Positions 1 to 7,128 of a stretch of DNA of 13,219 nucleotides are shown here, one piece after another. The position numbers and the translations under genes were made by a program. Every line of letters begins with the position of its first letter. Positions within the stretch are counted from its first letter, which is position 1. The notes beneath the pieces are model-generated. The model searched no databases. It was not told the DNA's origin and saw only the letters and a program-made list of their open reading frames with translations. Source of the DNA: Candidatus Omnitrophica bacterium UBA6233 (GTDB lineage: Bacteria; Omnitrophota; Gorgyraeia; Gygaellales; Profunditerraquicolaceae); NCBI GenBank assembly GCA_002440965.1, contig DJWJ01000002.1:1-13219 (forward strand), given 5' to 3'.

Positions 1-5
1 ATAAA

Positions 6-785
6 TTGATGCAAAAAGGCAGGATTACAAAGGAAGAACAGCTTCGCAGATTCAGGTTATTACTTAAGTTTATCTTTACTTTTAGATATGCCACAAGGAA
101 GCAATTAGATGCCTTTTCTAAGTTGATTATCGGCTTAAAACATCCTCAATGGCTAATTGATTATTCCATAAAACAAGGCCTAATTACCAGCTACCAGGAG
201 CCGGTGTCTCGAAGTAAGATATACCACTTAACCCGCAAGGGCAAAAAACTCATTAAGCCAGATGAGTCCAAGGTTAGCCATTATCACTTTGAGAAAAGGC
301 ATGCTGGGATGAATACCTTTGGCCATCATAATCTCTTGGTTGAGAGCTTCTTTTTACTGCAAAAGCAGCTTGAGATTAAAGAATGGATCTGTGAGTGGGT
401 TTTAAGGATCAATAAGCACAAGAAGGATAAAATCCCTGATGGCTTGATAATACTCTCAAATGGCACAAATTTATCCCTTGAGGTGGAAACAAGCTACAAG
501 ACCAGGGGGGCCTGGAAAACAGTAGTTACCTTGTACCGCTGTGACATAGAAAAGTTTTCCAGATACGATGCGGTCCTGGTAGTGGCACTTGATACACCTG
601 GTTATGAAAGCATTAAGGCTAAGCTCTATAGCCTTGACTTAAGGTTCTGCTCCAGGAATTTTATTTTAACTGAAATTAATATGCTAAAACTCGGGCTTTG
701 TTTTTACCAGTCCAACACAATGGCCTTAGCAGAAGCCTTTAGCAAGCTCAAGAAAGCAGGGGAAACCGATGGAGAAAGAATTTAG
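6..785 (+). CDS. Winged-helix Replic_Relax-like mobilisation protein (possibly 5'-partial)
   Basis: The N-terminal third (about residues 13-85) looks like a winged helix: helices rich in Arg/Lys/Leu, then a segment ending in TRKGKKLI that matches the usual wing of such DNA-binding domains. The C-terminal half has a P-D (D145) followed by an E-x-E (E159, E161), the spacing seen in PD-(D/E)XK-like folds and in the Replic_Relax family found beside conjugation genes. No signal peptide or membrane span is visible, so it should act in the cytoplasm. The 3' end overlaps the coupling-protein gene by 17 nt, which implies translational coupling and a shared role in DNA transfer. The frame is open to the window edge. 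Starts available are TTG at 6 or ATG at 9, and no ribosome site is visible because the sequence begins there, so the true start may lie upstream. Family assignment is from pattern resemblance only. Confidence 0.6.
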   Translation: MMQKGRITKEEQLRRFRLLLKFIFTFRYATRKQLDAFSKLIIGLKHPQWLIDYSIKQGLITSYQEPVSRSKIYHLTRKGKKLIKPDESKVSHYHFEKRHAGMNTFGHHNLLVESFFLLQKQLEIKEWICEWVLRINKHKKDKIPDGLIILSNGTNLSLEVETSYKTRGAWKTVVTLYRCDIEKFSRYDAVLVVALDTPGYESIKAKLYSLDLRFCSRNFILTEINMLKLGLCFYQSNTMALAEAFSKLKKAGETDGERI

Positions 786-3024
786 CATAAAGAAATTCTT
801 CATAAGGTTGTTAATAATATTTCCGTTTATCTACATCGGATTCGGCTGGTGGATAGGCGTAAACTATGGTCAAAAGTCCGTCATCTTCGGGCCTTATGCG
901 GATATCCCTATAGTAGTAAAGACCAGCCTTTTAGGTTCATCTCTTGAGGATATTTCAGGCAGCAAGGCTTTGGTAATGGTTACACCGCCAAAAGAGGCTG
1001 ATAAATCCGATCCGGATTCAACCTATTTTAAGGTAACCGGATATTTTGAAGTGCCCGGGACCTGGGACTTTGATTTTGTGTCTTCTGATAACGATACTAT
1101 CCTCCCGAAAACATTTGCTATGACCGGTAGTTATTCCAGGGTTATTTTTTATGAGCTTAAGAATCCCAGGCATAGGTTAGGAAGCCTTTCGGTAAGTGAA
1201 TTGTATGACTTGCTTAAAGCAGCTGGAAGAACTAAAGACACGCTAAAATTAATGCCCTATCTATTCATTGAGAAAATTGAGGGAAAGTATCCCTGGCTTT
1301 ATTCTGATACAGTTCTCTTATCAAGAGCAATGAGTAACATTTTTAAGGATAATATGGTTCCTTGGGATATCTTAGGTTTAACCGGCATATTAATTTTGTT
1401 TATCGCCTTAAGCATAAGGAGCATTTGGTTATGGATGTATTATTTATACTGGGTGTTTGCTTATTGGTTTGGGAGGATTGGCTATCACGATTCAAATCTG
1501 GCCATGACTAACGAGGGCTGGCAGGTAATATACTGGAGTTTCTGGAACGGCTTTATCCAGAAAGAAGGCAGGCTATTTTTGATCATTGCCTTTGTTTTAT
1601 CGGTCATTGGCTTTGGAGCGTTTGGGATTATCTATTTGGTTAAACACGTGATTCCGCGCATGAGGCGGGAAACAGAGGATTTCCTAAAAGTAGACAAAGA
1701 TATTCAAAAAAGAAAAGAGCTTTCCATTGAGAGCGTAGAATTTAAAGCAATTCATTACGATATCAACAGGAAGTTAAGCCAGTATGCCAAAACAGATAGA
1801 TATTTTTTGGGATTAAGCGATGATAAAAAGGATATTGTTGTTGAAGAAGCTATGCTTAATCATCATTTGCACGTCTTAGGCCCTACCGGCAGCGGAAAGA
1901 CTTCTTTAGTGATTTTGCCTTTAAGCAGACAGGCGATAGAAAAAGGAAGGGGCTGCTGCTTTATAGACTTTAAAGGTGATGAGGTATTTAAGAGATACGT
2001 CCAGCAAAAAGCAAAAGAAAAAGGCAGGAGATTCTATTACTTTAGCATTGATCCAAGTGAAGCGTCAGTAAGCTATAATCCATTGTCTTCTGGAGATATC
2101 CATTCCAAGGTGGATAGGATTATGACTGCCTTGGAACTGATTTATCAGGGCCCGGCCGGCTTCTATTCTAATGTCCAGGCAATGGCTTTTGTTGAGCTAT
2201 TGAAGGAAATAACCCAAGACGGAGAGGAGATAAATTTCTCTTCAGTTAAAAAACTATTAGAGAATCAGCATTTCTTAAGAAGGGCAGATGTCAGCGCGCA
2301 GGAAGTTAAGGGGTTGCTAGCAGCAATCTCCTGGATTGGTGGGCTCGAAGTAATAACCAGGGACGAGCTGGATCTTTCAGAAGTAATCAAAAATGGCGAC
2401 ATTGTATTCTTTGCTCTAAAGAGCCAGATTAATACGCGTTTAGCCGAAGCCATAGCTAGGATGCTGGTTATTGACCTTAAATCCCAGGCAAGCCTACGCA
2501 AGGAAAGCGATCCGCCTTATTTTATCTTCATTGACGAATTCCAAAACTTAGCCTCCCCGCACTTTGTGGATGTTATCTCCAAGGTAAGGAGCGCTAACTT
2601 TTGCCTTGTGCTATCCAACCAATCCCGAGGTAACTTAAGCAGTGTATCACCGGCTTTTGAGAATGCTATCTTTACCAATACCGCAACCAAAGTAATCTTC
2701 ATGCAGGAGGATCCCTTTGATGCAAGGTTCTGGTCAGATAAAACAGGGCAAACCACTTACCAGGATAAAACCGTGTTGCAGGTAGATAACATAAGTACTG
2801 ATAAAACAGGCACAAAGCTTGACGGTCTAAGATCTAGTCAGGGGAATATCCGGACTGCAACTAAAAACTACATCTCAGAGAACATATTTTTAAGATTGCC
2901 CTTTGCAAAATCCGTTATTTTTTCAAGAGGAAAGCTTACGGTAATAGCTAACCATGAGTTTTTGTTTGACAAGAGAGAAAGGGATAGGATTATATCCGTT
3001 CCTTTTGAGAACGTCGGCCAATGA
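769..3024 (+). CDS. VirD4/TraD-type conjugative coupling ATPase
   Basis: This is a membrane-anchored ATPase that would hand relaxosome DNA to a type IV secretion channel. The Walker A motif GPTGSGKT is at residues 371-378 and the Walker B motif FIFIDEF ends with D589-E590, both typical of the TraG/TraD/VirD4 family. Hydrophobic spans lie near residues 9-30, 201-236 (probably two) and 269-291. Residues 31-200 form a large hydrophilic stretch between the first and second spans, predicted to be periplasmic and much longer than the short loop of textbook VirD4 proteins. The cytoplasmic part starts near 293 with a basic-acidic helix. The ATG is preceded by an AGGGGA site at 758-763 and overlaps the previous gene. 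The small gene that follows starts 11 nt after the stop, so the three are probably one transcript. No relaxase or VirB-type channel gene is in the window. Confidence 0.88.
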   Translation: MEKEFSIKKFFIRLLIIFPFIYIGFGWWIGVNYGQKSVIFGPYADIPIVVKTSLLGSSLEDISGSKALVMVTPPKEADKSDPDSTYFKVTGYFEVPGTWDFDFVSSDNDTILPKTFAMTGSYSRVIFYELKNPRHRLGSLSVSELYDLLKAAGRTKDTLKLMPYLFIEKIEGKYPWLYSDTVLLSRAMSNIFKDNMVPWDILGLTGILILFIALSIRSIWLWMYYLYWVFAYWFGRIGYHDSNLAMTNEGWQVIYWSFWNGFIQKEGRLFLIIAFVLSVIGFGAFGIIYLVKHVIPRMRRETEDFLKVDKDIQKRKELSIESVEFKAIHYDINRKLSQYAKTDRYFLGLSDDKKDIVVEEAMLNHHLHVLGPTGSGKTSLVILPLSRQAIEKGRGCCFIDFKGDEVFKRYVQQKAKEKGRRFYYFSIDPSEASVSYNPLSSGDIHSKVDRIMTALELIYQGPAGFYSNVQAMAFVELLKEITQDGEEINFSSVKKLLENQHFLRRADVSAQEVKGLLAAISWIGGLEVITRDELDLSEVIKNGDIVFFALKSQINTRLAEAIARMLVIDLKSQASLRKESDPPYFIFIDEFQNLASPHFVDVISKVRSANFCLVLSNQSRGNLSSVSPAFENAIFTNTATKVIFMQEDPFDARFWSDKTGQTTYQDKTVLQVDNISTDKTGTKLDGLRSSQGNIRTATKNYISENIFLRLPFAKSVIFSRGKLTVIANHEFLFDKRERDRIISVPFENVGQ

Positions 3025-3035
3025 GGTAAGATAAA

Positions 3036-3227
3036 ATGAATATGTATAATTTAAGTTCACTTGACATAGTGTTGATCGTCTTAATTTTCAGCCTCTACTT
3101 TTTACCCTTCCTGATTGCCGCATTACGGCAGCATAAGAATACACTCGCTATATTCTTATTAAATATTGCCTTGGGCTGGACATTCCTTGGTTGGATAACA
3201 GCTTTAATCTGGTCCGTAACGAAATAA
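3036..3227 (+). CDS. Small membrane protein of superinfection-immunity type
   Basis: This 63-residue protein has two hydrophobic segments (about residues 10-28 and 37-60) joined by a short basic turn, RQHKNT. The pattern YFLPF...RQHKN...IFLLNIALGWTFLGW closely follows the Imm_superinfect family (T4 Imm-like), whose phage members block entry of DNA from a second infecting phage at the inner membrane. A strong ribosome site (GAGGTAA, 3023-3029) overlaps the stop of the coupling-protein gene, so the two are probably co-translated. In this setting it might act as an entry-exclusion factor against related elements or phages, but many members of the family are uncharacterised chromosomal proteins and that role is inference. 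Confidence 0.72.
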   Translation: MNMYNLSSLDIVLIVLIFSLYFLPFLIAALRQHKNTLAIFLLNIALGWTFLGWITALIWSVTK

Positions 3228-3292
3228 TCTATTTATGTAAATTTCTCCTGTCAATTTGCACATAGAAAGGTAAACAGTGCGTATTCTAAAAG

Positions 3293-3320
3293 AATGGAAT
3301 AACTCTTGACTTATTCCATT
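3293..3320. repeat. Inverted repeat 1, candidate operator upstream of fic
   Basis: The arms AATGGAATAA (3293-3302) and TTATTCCATT (3311-3320) are perfect reverse complements over 10 nt, separated by 8 nt that contain most of the -35 box. There is no T-tract, so this is more likely a protein-binding dyad than a terminator. Confidence 0.65.
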
Positions 3321-3334
3321 TTATAAGTTATCAT
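3306..3334 (+). promoter_or_regulatory. Predicted sigma70 promoter of fic
   Basis: The -35 box TTGACT (3306-3311) and -10 box TATCAT (3329-3334) are separated by exactly 17 nt, in the gap upstream of fic. Transcription would begin near 3341, leaving a leader of about 45 nt before the ATG at 3387. The -35 box overlaps the right arm of the first inverted repeat by one base, and the start point falls inside the second repeat, an arrangement suited to repression. Confidence 0.65.
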
Positions 3335-3359
3335 TGGAATAACAATAGAGCTTATTCCA
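3335..3359. repeat. Inverted repeat 2, candidate operator at the fic start point
   Basis: TGGAATAA (3335-3342) and TTATTCCA (3352-3359) repeat the core of the first dyad, with a 9-nt spacer. The left cores of the two dyads are 40 nt apart, close to four helical turns, so two dimers could sit on the same DNA face. One further direct copy of TTATTCCA lies at 3403-3410, inside the first codons of fic. Confidence 0.6.
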
Positions 3360-3386
3360 TAGTAATAGAATAATAAAAGGAGCCAT

Positions 3387-4481
3387 ATGGCAAAAACCCC
3401 CTTTATTCCACCCAAATTACCACCTAAAATTGATTACTCTTTATTAATCAAAGAAATCGGCCATGCCCATGATGCCTTGGGCCAGCTTAATGGGTTATTA
3501 GTAAATATCCATAATCCCTATTTACTTACTACGCCTCTCTTGACTAAAGAAGCGGTTTTAAGTTCACGTATTGAAGGTACCCAGGCTACTATTAAGGACG
3601 TCTTTGAATACGAAGCAGAAGTAAAAACCTCTGAAGAGGACTCGAAAGACAAAGATGTCCGCGAGATTCTTAATTATCGCCGTGCAATGGATACCGCCAT
3701 AGAGGAATTAGAAAAGAGGCCTATCGGAGAAAATATCCTAAAAAAAACACATCACATCCTGTTGGATTCTGTGCGCGGCGCGCATAAAGATAGGGGGAAC
3801 TTTAGGAAAGCGCAAGTTTATATCGGCGCTCCCAATTCGACCATTGATGAAGCTACCTATATTCCTCCGCCACCTTCCGAAATCTTGCCTCTTTTAGCAA
3901 ATTGGGAATCGTATATAAATTTGGAAGAAGAAAAAGATGTGTTAGTGCAAATCGGCGTTGCGCATTACCAATTTGAAGCAATACATCCTTTTATGGATGG
4001 CAACGGGAGAATAGGTCGTCTCGTTATTCCCTTGTTTCTTTACCAGAGGAAATTACTTTCTTACCCCTTGCTTTATATAAGCGAGTACTTTGAGATGCAC
4101 AGGAGCGATTACTATAATTTGCTCAACGGCGTAAGTAGAGAAAGCACATGGGAGAACTGGCTTAAGTTTTTCCTGGAAGCCATAGCTGTGCAATCGTTAA
4201 AAACGCAAAACACGGTTTTAAAAATTCTTAATCTATATCGAAAACTAAAGGATGAAGTAGCGCAAGCCAACGCTGTGCATGCAGTTGGTTTGTTGGACAT
4301 TATTTTTGCCACGCCTATTATTTCTTTTGTGAGTATTAAGAAGCGCATTAAAGCCAGGAGCCCGCAGACAATATATAACCTGTTGGATAAATTTTTGAAA
4401 TTGGGGATTTTAAAAGAAGTCCCGGAAAGAAAACGGAATAGAATCTTTGTTTTTCAGCAACTACTGGATATTTTGAAGTAA
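3387..4481 (+). CDS. fic: Class II Fic-family AMP transferase with C-terminal winged helix
   Basis: Fic proteins transfer AMP (less often another nucleotide moiety) from ATP to a hydroxyl side chain of a target protein. The catalytic loop HPFMDGNGRIGR is complete at residues 200-211, with H200 as the expected general base and D204 as the metal ligand. The autoinhibitory motif S-x-x-x-E-G is seen at S59-E63-G64, before the Fic core. That placement defines class II, where the glutamate blocks productive ATP binding until relieved. Residues about 305-364 look like a winged helix, so the protein may bind its own operator. At 364 aa it is the normal length for the Fic/wHTH group. The ATG is preceded by AAAGGAG (3376-3382). 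It has its own promoter with two inverted repeats and does not overlap its neighbours. No separate antitoxin is visible. The cellular target cannot be told from sequence. Confidence 0.92.
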   Translation: MAKTPFIPPKLPPKIDYSLLIKEIGHAHDALGQLNGLLVNIHNPYLLTTPLLTKEAVLSSRIEGTQATIKDVFEYEAEVKTSEEDSKDKDVREILNYRRAMDTAIEELEKRPIGENILKKTHHILLDSVRGAHKDRGNFRKAQVYIGAPNSTIDEATYIPPPPSEILPLLANWESYINLEEEKDVLVQIGVAHYQFEAIHPFMDGNGRIGRLVIPLFLYQRKLLSYPLLYISEYFEMHRSDYYNLLNGVSRESTWENWLKFFLEAIAVQSLKTQNTVLKILNLYRKLKDEVAQANAVHAVGLLDIIFATPIISFVSIKKRIKARSPQTIYNLLDKFLKLGILKEVPERKRNRIFVFQQLLDILK

Positions 4482-4498
4482 TGGAGAGGACAAAAACA

Positions 4499-4609
4499 AT
4501 GGCAGTGGGCCTACGAAAGACATTGACTTTACGCGGGTTTTGCGATATAAAGAATTTAACAATCTGGGTGGTATGTTTGAAGGGGGAACTGCCACTTAAA
4601 AATAATTAA
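4499..4609 (+). CDS. Possible 36-aa leader peptide (weak)
   Basis: This is a short open frame with a strong purine-rich ribosome site (GGAGAGGA, 4483-4490) 8 nt before the ATG. Its stop codon (4607-4609) touches the 5' arm of the terminator hairpin that precedes mod. A ribosome ending there would cover that arm, as in leader-peptide control. Against this, the predicted mod promoter would start transcripts inside the frame, so it could be translated only on read-through RNA from fic. The peptide resembles nothing I know. An alternative is that this stretch is the 3' remnant of a lost gene, read in another frame that ends at 4599. Confidence 0.25.
   Translation: MAVGLRKTLTLRGFCDIKNLTIWVVCLKGELPLKNN
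4523..4551 (+). promoter_or_regulatory. Predicted sigma70 promoter of the mod-4FB-HEPN-res operon
   Basis: TTGACT (4523-4528) and TATAAA (4546-4551) are separated by exactly 17 nt. Initiation near 4558 would give a leader of about 100 nt before the mod ATG at 4657. It is the best promoter match between fic and mod, and it shares its -35 hexamer with the fic promoter but lacks the GGAATAA operators. Confidence 0.6.
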
Positions 4610-4625
4610 AACCTTCGCTCAAACA
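4574..4625 (+). promoter_or_regulatory. Candidate antiterminator helix competing with the mod terminator
   Basis: TGTTTGA (4574-4580) is perfectly complementary to TCAAACA (4619-4625), which forms most of the terminator loop. The adjacent run of five G (4582-4586) could extend the helix onto bases 4613-4618 of the terminator's 5' arm through G-C and G-U pairs. The two folds exclude each other, the hallmark of an attenuator. The match is short, so chance cannot be excluded. Confidence 0.35.
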
Positions 4626-4645
4626 GGGCGGAGGTTTTTGTTTTT
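4608..4645 (+). terminator. Intrinsic terminator hairpin in the mod leader
   Basis: AAAACCTTCGC (4608-4618) pairs with GCGGAGGTTTT (4628-4638), with one G-U pair and a 9-nt loop, followed by TTTTTGTTTTT ending at 4645. This is a standard Rho-independent terminator. It could end the fic transcript, but it also lies downstream of the predicted mod promoter and only a few bases before the mod ribosome site (TAGGAG, 4645-4650), so it must be passed for mod to be expressed. Confidence 0.75.
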
Positions 4646-4656
4646 AGGAGTAAAAA

Positions 4657-6834
4657 ATGCGCTTAACAGATAACGAAATCAGGGATATTACGAAATATTT
4701 GGAAGCGGGCAAGCCATTGCCTGATATGTATCGCTTCTTGTTGTTTGAGGAGAAACGCGAAGTTGAGCTTGTATGGAACGGCAAGACAAATGAGATATGC
4801 AATGTAGCCTTGCCATTTCAAGTTATTGAGCAGGTTGATGAGCCCCGGAGAGAGAAAACGCAAGATCAGTGGTTTGGGTCACTTTTTGATATGAGCGGGC
4901 GCCAGGTTAAGGGCTGGACGAATAAGCTTATCTGGGGCGACAATAAATTGATTTTGAGCAGCCTCAAGAATGGCCCTCTGCGGGAAGAGATCGAGAAAGA
5001 AGGTGGGATTAAGCTTATTTACATTGACCCACCGTTTGATGTCGGCGCAGACTTTTCAATGAATATTGAGATTGGTGATGAGCAGTTTACCAAAGCGCCT
5101 TCGGTTTTGGAGGAGCTTGCTTATCGGGATACCTGGGGCAAAGGCGCGGATAGTTTTATTGCTATGATTTATGAACGGCTTTCATTGATGCGAGATTTAT
5201 TGGCACGGGATGGAAGTATATATGTACATTGCGACTGGCGGGTGAATAGTTTTATGCGTTTGGTGCTGGATGAAATTTTTGGAAAAGACTCTTATAAAAA
5301 TGAAATAACCTGGAAGAGACAGCCTCCTAGGGGTGCACGAGCAAAAGCCAACCAATTCGGAAGATCATCGGATAAGATCTTATTTTACACAAAAGCAGAG
5401 TCATACACGTGGAATGCGTCTTATAAGGATTACGATCCTAAATATATCGATTCAAAATTTACAAATATCGATAAAGATGGTAGGCGATATCGTGTTGGCG
5501 ATATTGGTGATTATTCAAAAGAATCTATTGCGCAATTTCGTAAAGAAGGGAAGATATACGATTATTCGTCTGGTAAAATAGGGCTCAAAAGATTTTTAGA
5601 TGAACAGAAAGGTGAAGCAATTTCTGATATCTGGACAGACATTCCTGAGGTAAATGCAATGGCAATTGAAAGAACAAATTATGCTACTCAGAAGCCCGAG
5701 AATTTAATCGATCGCATAATTAAAGCTTCTTCTAATGAAGGTGATATTATCGCTGATTTCTTTTGTGGATCGGGTTCTACGCTAGCCGTTGCTGAGAAAC
5801 TTGGCAGAAAATGGATTGGTGCTGATCTTGGTAAGTTTGCTATTCACACAACCCGCAAACGTATGATATCGGTTCAGCGCGAGCTAAAAGAAGCAGGTAA
5901 AGATTATCGTGCGTTTGAAATACTCAACCTCGGTAAGTATGAGCGCCAGCATTATATTGGAGTAAATCCAAATTTAAGGGATAAGGAAAAAGAGAAGCAA
6001 CTTGCCAAACGAGAGAAGGATTTCCTTGAACTTATTCTTAGGGCGTATCGCGCTGAGAAAGTCGAAAGCTTCAAAACACTTCATGGTAAGAAAGCCGCGC
6101 GCTTGGTCGCGGTAGGCCCCATCAATCTGCCGGTAACCCGTAACTTTGTCGAAGAAATCATCAAGGAATGTTTAGACAAGAAGCTTGTTAAGGTTGACAT
6201 TCTTGCCTTTGAATTTGAAATGGGGCTTTTTCCGAACATTCAGGAAGAAGCGAAATCTAAAGGTATAGACCTCGCTCTGAAATATATTCCTCGCGACGTA
6301 TTTGACAAACGCGCCGTTGAGAAAAATCAGGTTGTGTTTCATGACGTTTCGTATATTGAGGTTAAGCCGATTGTCCAGAAAAAAGGTGTAGCCATTGAGC
6401 TTGTAGATTTCAGTGTTTATTACAATCAGGACACGATCGCTAATGTCGAAGCATCACTTAAGAACGGTGGCACGAAGATTTATGTTGAGAACGGTAAGAT
6501 CATCAAAGTCACCAAAGACGATAAAGGCATTATGAAGCGTGAAGTCCTAACTAAGAAGTGGACTGACTGGATTGACTACTGGGCGATTGATTTTGATTTC
6601 GAAAGTAAAAAAGAGATTGTCCGGGTTAAAAAAGATAATGGTTCGATTGAAGAGGTATGGACTGGAGATTATGTTTTTGAGAATGAATGGCAGTCATTCC
6701 GCACTAAGAAAGACCGAGCGATTGAGTTAAAGAGCACATTCCGCGACTGCCCGAAAGGCAGACGTAAGATCGCAGTTAAGGTTGTTGATATATTTGGAAA
6801 CGATACGATGAAGGTCATTTCTATAAATATATGA
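4657..6834 (+). CDS. mod: Type III-like restriction-modification methyltransferase subunit (Mod)
   Basis: This is an S-adenosylmethionine-dependent DNA methyltransferase, most likely an N6-adenine enzyme. It sets the sequence specificity of the system and protects host DNA. The catalytic motif DPPF is at 124-127 (a DPPY variant) and the SAM-binding motif FFCGSGS is at 368-374; this order (IV before I) marks the beta class used by type III Mod proteins. The region between them, about 208-345, should hold the target-recognition domain, and its DNA is visibly more AT-rich than the flanks. Residues about 430-725 form a long C-terminal extension that may contact Res. The ATG follows TAGGAG (4645-4650) and a terminator-like hairpin. 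The stop overlaps the next start as ATGA. The res gene lies two small genes downstream. Confidence 0.9.
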   Translation: MRLTDNEIRDITKYLEAGKPLPDMYRFLLFEEKREVELVWNGKTNEICNVALPFQVIEQVDEPRREKTQDQWFGSLFDMSGRQVKGWTNKLIWGDNKLILSSLKNGPLREEIEKEGGIKLIYIDPPFDVGADFSMNIEIGDEQFTKAPSVLEELAYRDTWGKGADSFIAMIYERLSLMRDLLARDGSIYVHCDWRVNSFMRLVLDEIFGKDSYKNEITWKRQPPRGARAKANQFGRSSDKILFYTKAESYTWNASYKDYDPKYIDSKFTNIDKDGRRYRVGDIGDYSKESIAQFRKEGKIYDYSSGKIGLKRFLDEQKGEAISDIWTDIPEVNAMAIERTNYATQKPENLIDRIIKASSNEGDIIADFFCGSGSTLAVAEKLGRKWIGADLGKFAIHTTRKRMISVQRELKEAGKDYRAFEILNLGKYERQHYIGVNPNLRDKEKEKQLAKREKDFLELILRAYRAEKVESFKTLHGKKAARLVAVGPINLPVTRNFVEEIIKECLDKKLVKVDILAFEFEMGLFPNIQEEAKSKGIDLALKYIPRDVFDKRAVEKNQVVFHDVSYIEVKPIVQKKGVAIELVDFSVYYNQDTIANVEASLKNGGTKIYVENGKIIKVTKDDKGIMKREVLTKKWTDWIDYWAIDFDFESKKEIVRVKKDNGSIEEVWTGDYVFENEWQSFRTKKDRAIELKSTFRDCPKGRRKIAVKVVDIFGNDTMKVISINI

Positions 6835-7124
6835 AAAGTAATTTTCAATATCTCTTTAATTCATCAGGTCAATGGATAGCCTTTCGGGTCGGAAAGTATA
6901 TTTTTGATATCAATGGTAATTGGGTTGGATGGTTACCTTGGGATAGTTCAGAAGTGGTCGATACGGACGGGAATTATTTAGGGCATATTTATTCTGGCGA
7001 TAGGCTATATAAAAAGAATTATTCGCCATATCCTGGGTATCCTGGTTATCCTGGTTATCCAGGATATGGTGGATATTCTCCATTACCACTAGATGCACAA
7101 GATGTCGATTTATTAGGAGAGTGA
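6831..7124 (+). CDS. Small 4-fold-beta-flower-like protein with PGY repeat linker
   Basis: The first 60 residues are built from short beta-hairpin-like units, each with an aromatic and a D-x-(D/N)-G-x-(W/Y) turn: FDINGNWVGWLPW, then DTDGNYLGHIY. This matches my memory of the family called 4-fold beta flower proteins, whose function is not established. Residues about 64-83 are a tandem PGY-type linker, and the tail is acidic (DAQDVDLLGE). There is no signal peptide or membrane span. The ATG overlaps the mod stop (ATGA at 6831-6834), and the HEPN gene starts 4 nt after the stop, so it is translated as part of the restriction operon. It could be an adaptor, sensor or HEPN partner. The family call is moderate and the role is unknown. 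Confidence 0.65.
   Translation: MKSNFQYLFNSSGQWIAFRVGKYIFDINGNWVGWLPWDSSEVVDTDGNYLGHIYSGDRLYKKNYSPYPGYPGYPGYPGYGGYSPLPLDAQDVDLLGE
7029..7073 (+). repeat. 9-nt in-frame tandem repeat (PGY linker)
   Basis: Five consecutive 9-nt units follow TATCCTGGT or close variants (TATCCTGGG, TATCCTGGT twice, TATCCAGGA, TATGGTGGA). Each encodes Tyr-Pro-Gly or Tyr-Gly-Gly. The middle units are nearly identical, so copy number could change by slippage without breaking the frame. Confidence 0.85.
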
Positions 7125-7128
7125 AGCT

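Noticed and set aside
161..170. TTATTCCATA copy inside the first gene, like the fic operator half-site
   Set aside because: It is a single half-site within coding sequence, with no dyad or promoter, and is expected by chance in AT-rich DNA.
4500..4594. 7-nt inverted repeat TGGCAGT (4500-4506) / ACTGCCA (4588-4594)
   Set aside because: The left arm lies upstream of the predicted start point and the loop is over 80 nt long, so a useful structure is unlikely.
5333..5581. 82-aa plus-strand frame inside mod
   Set aside because: It is an out-of-frame reading of the recognition domain. Mod is continuous through it, and there is no ribosome site.
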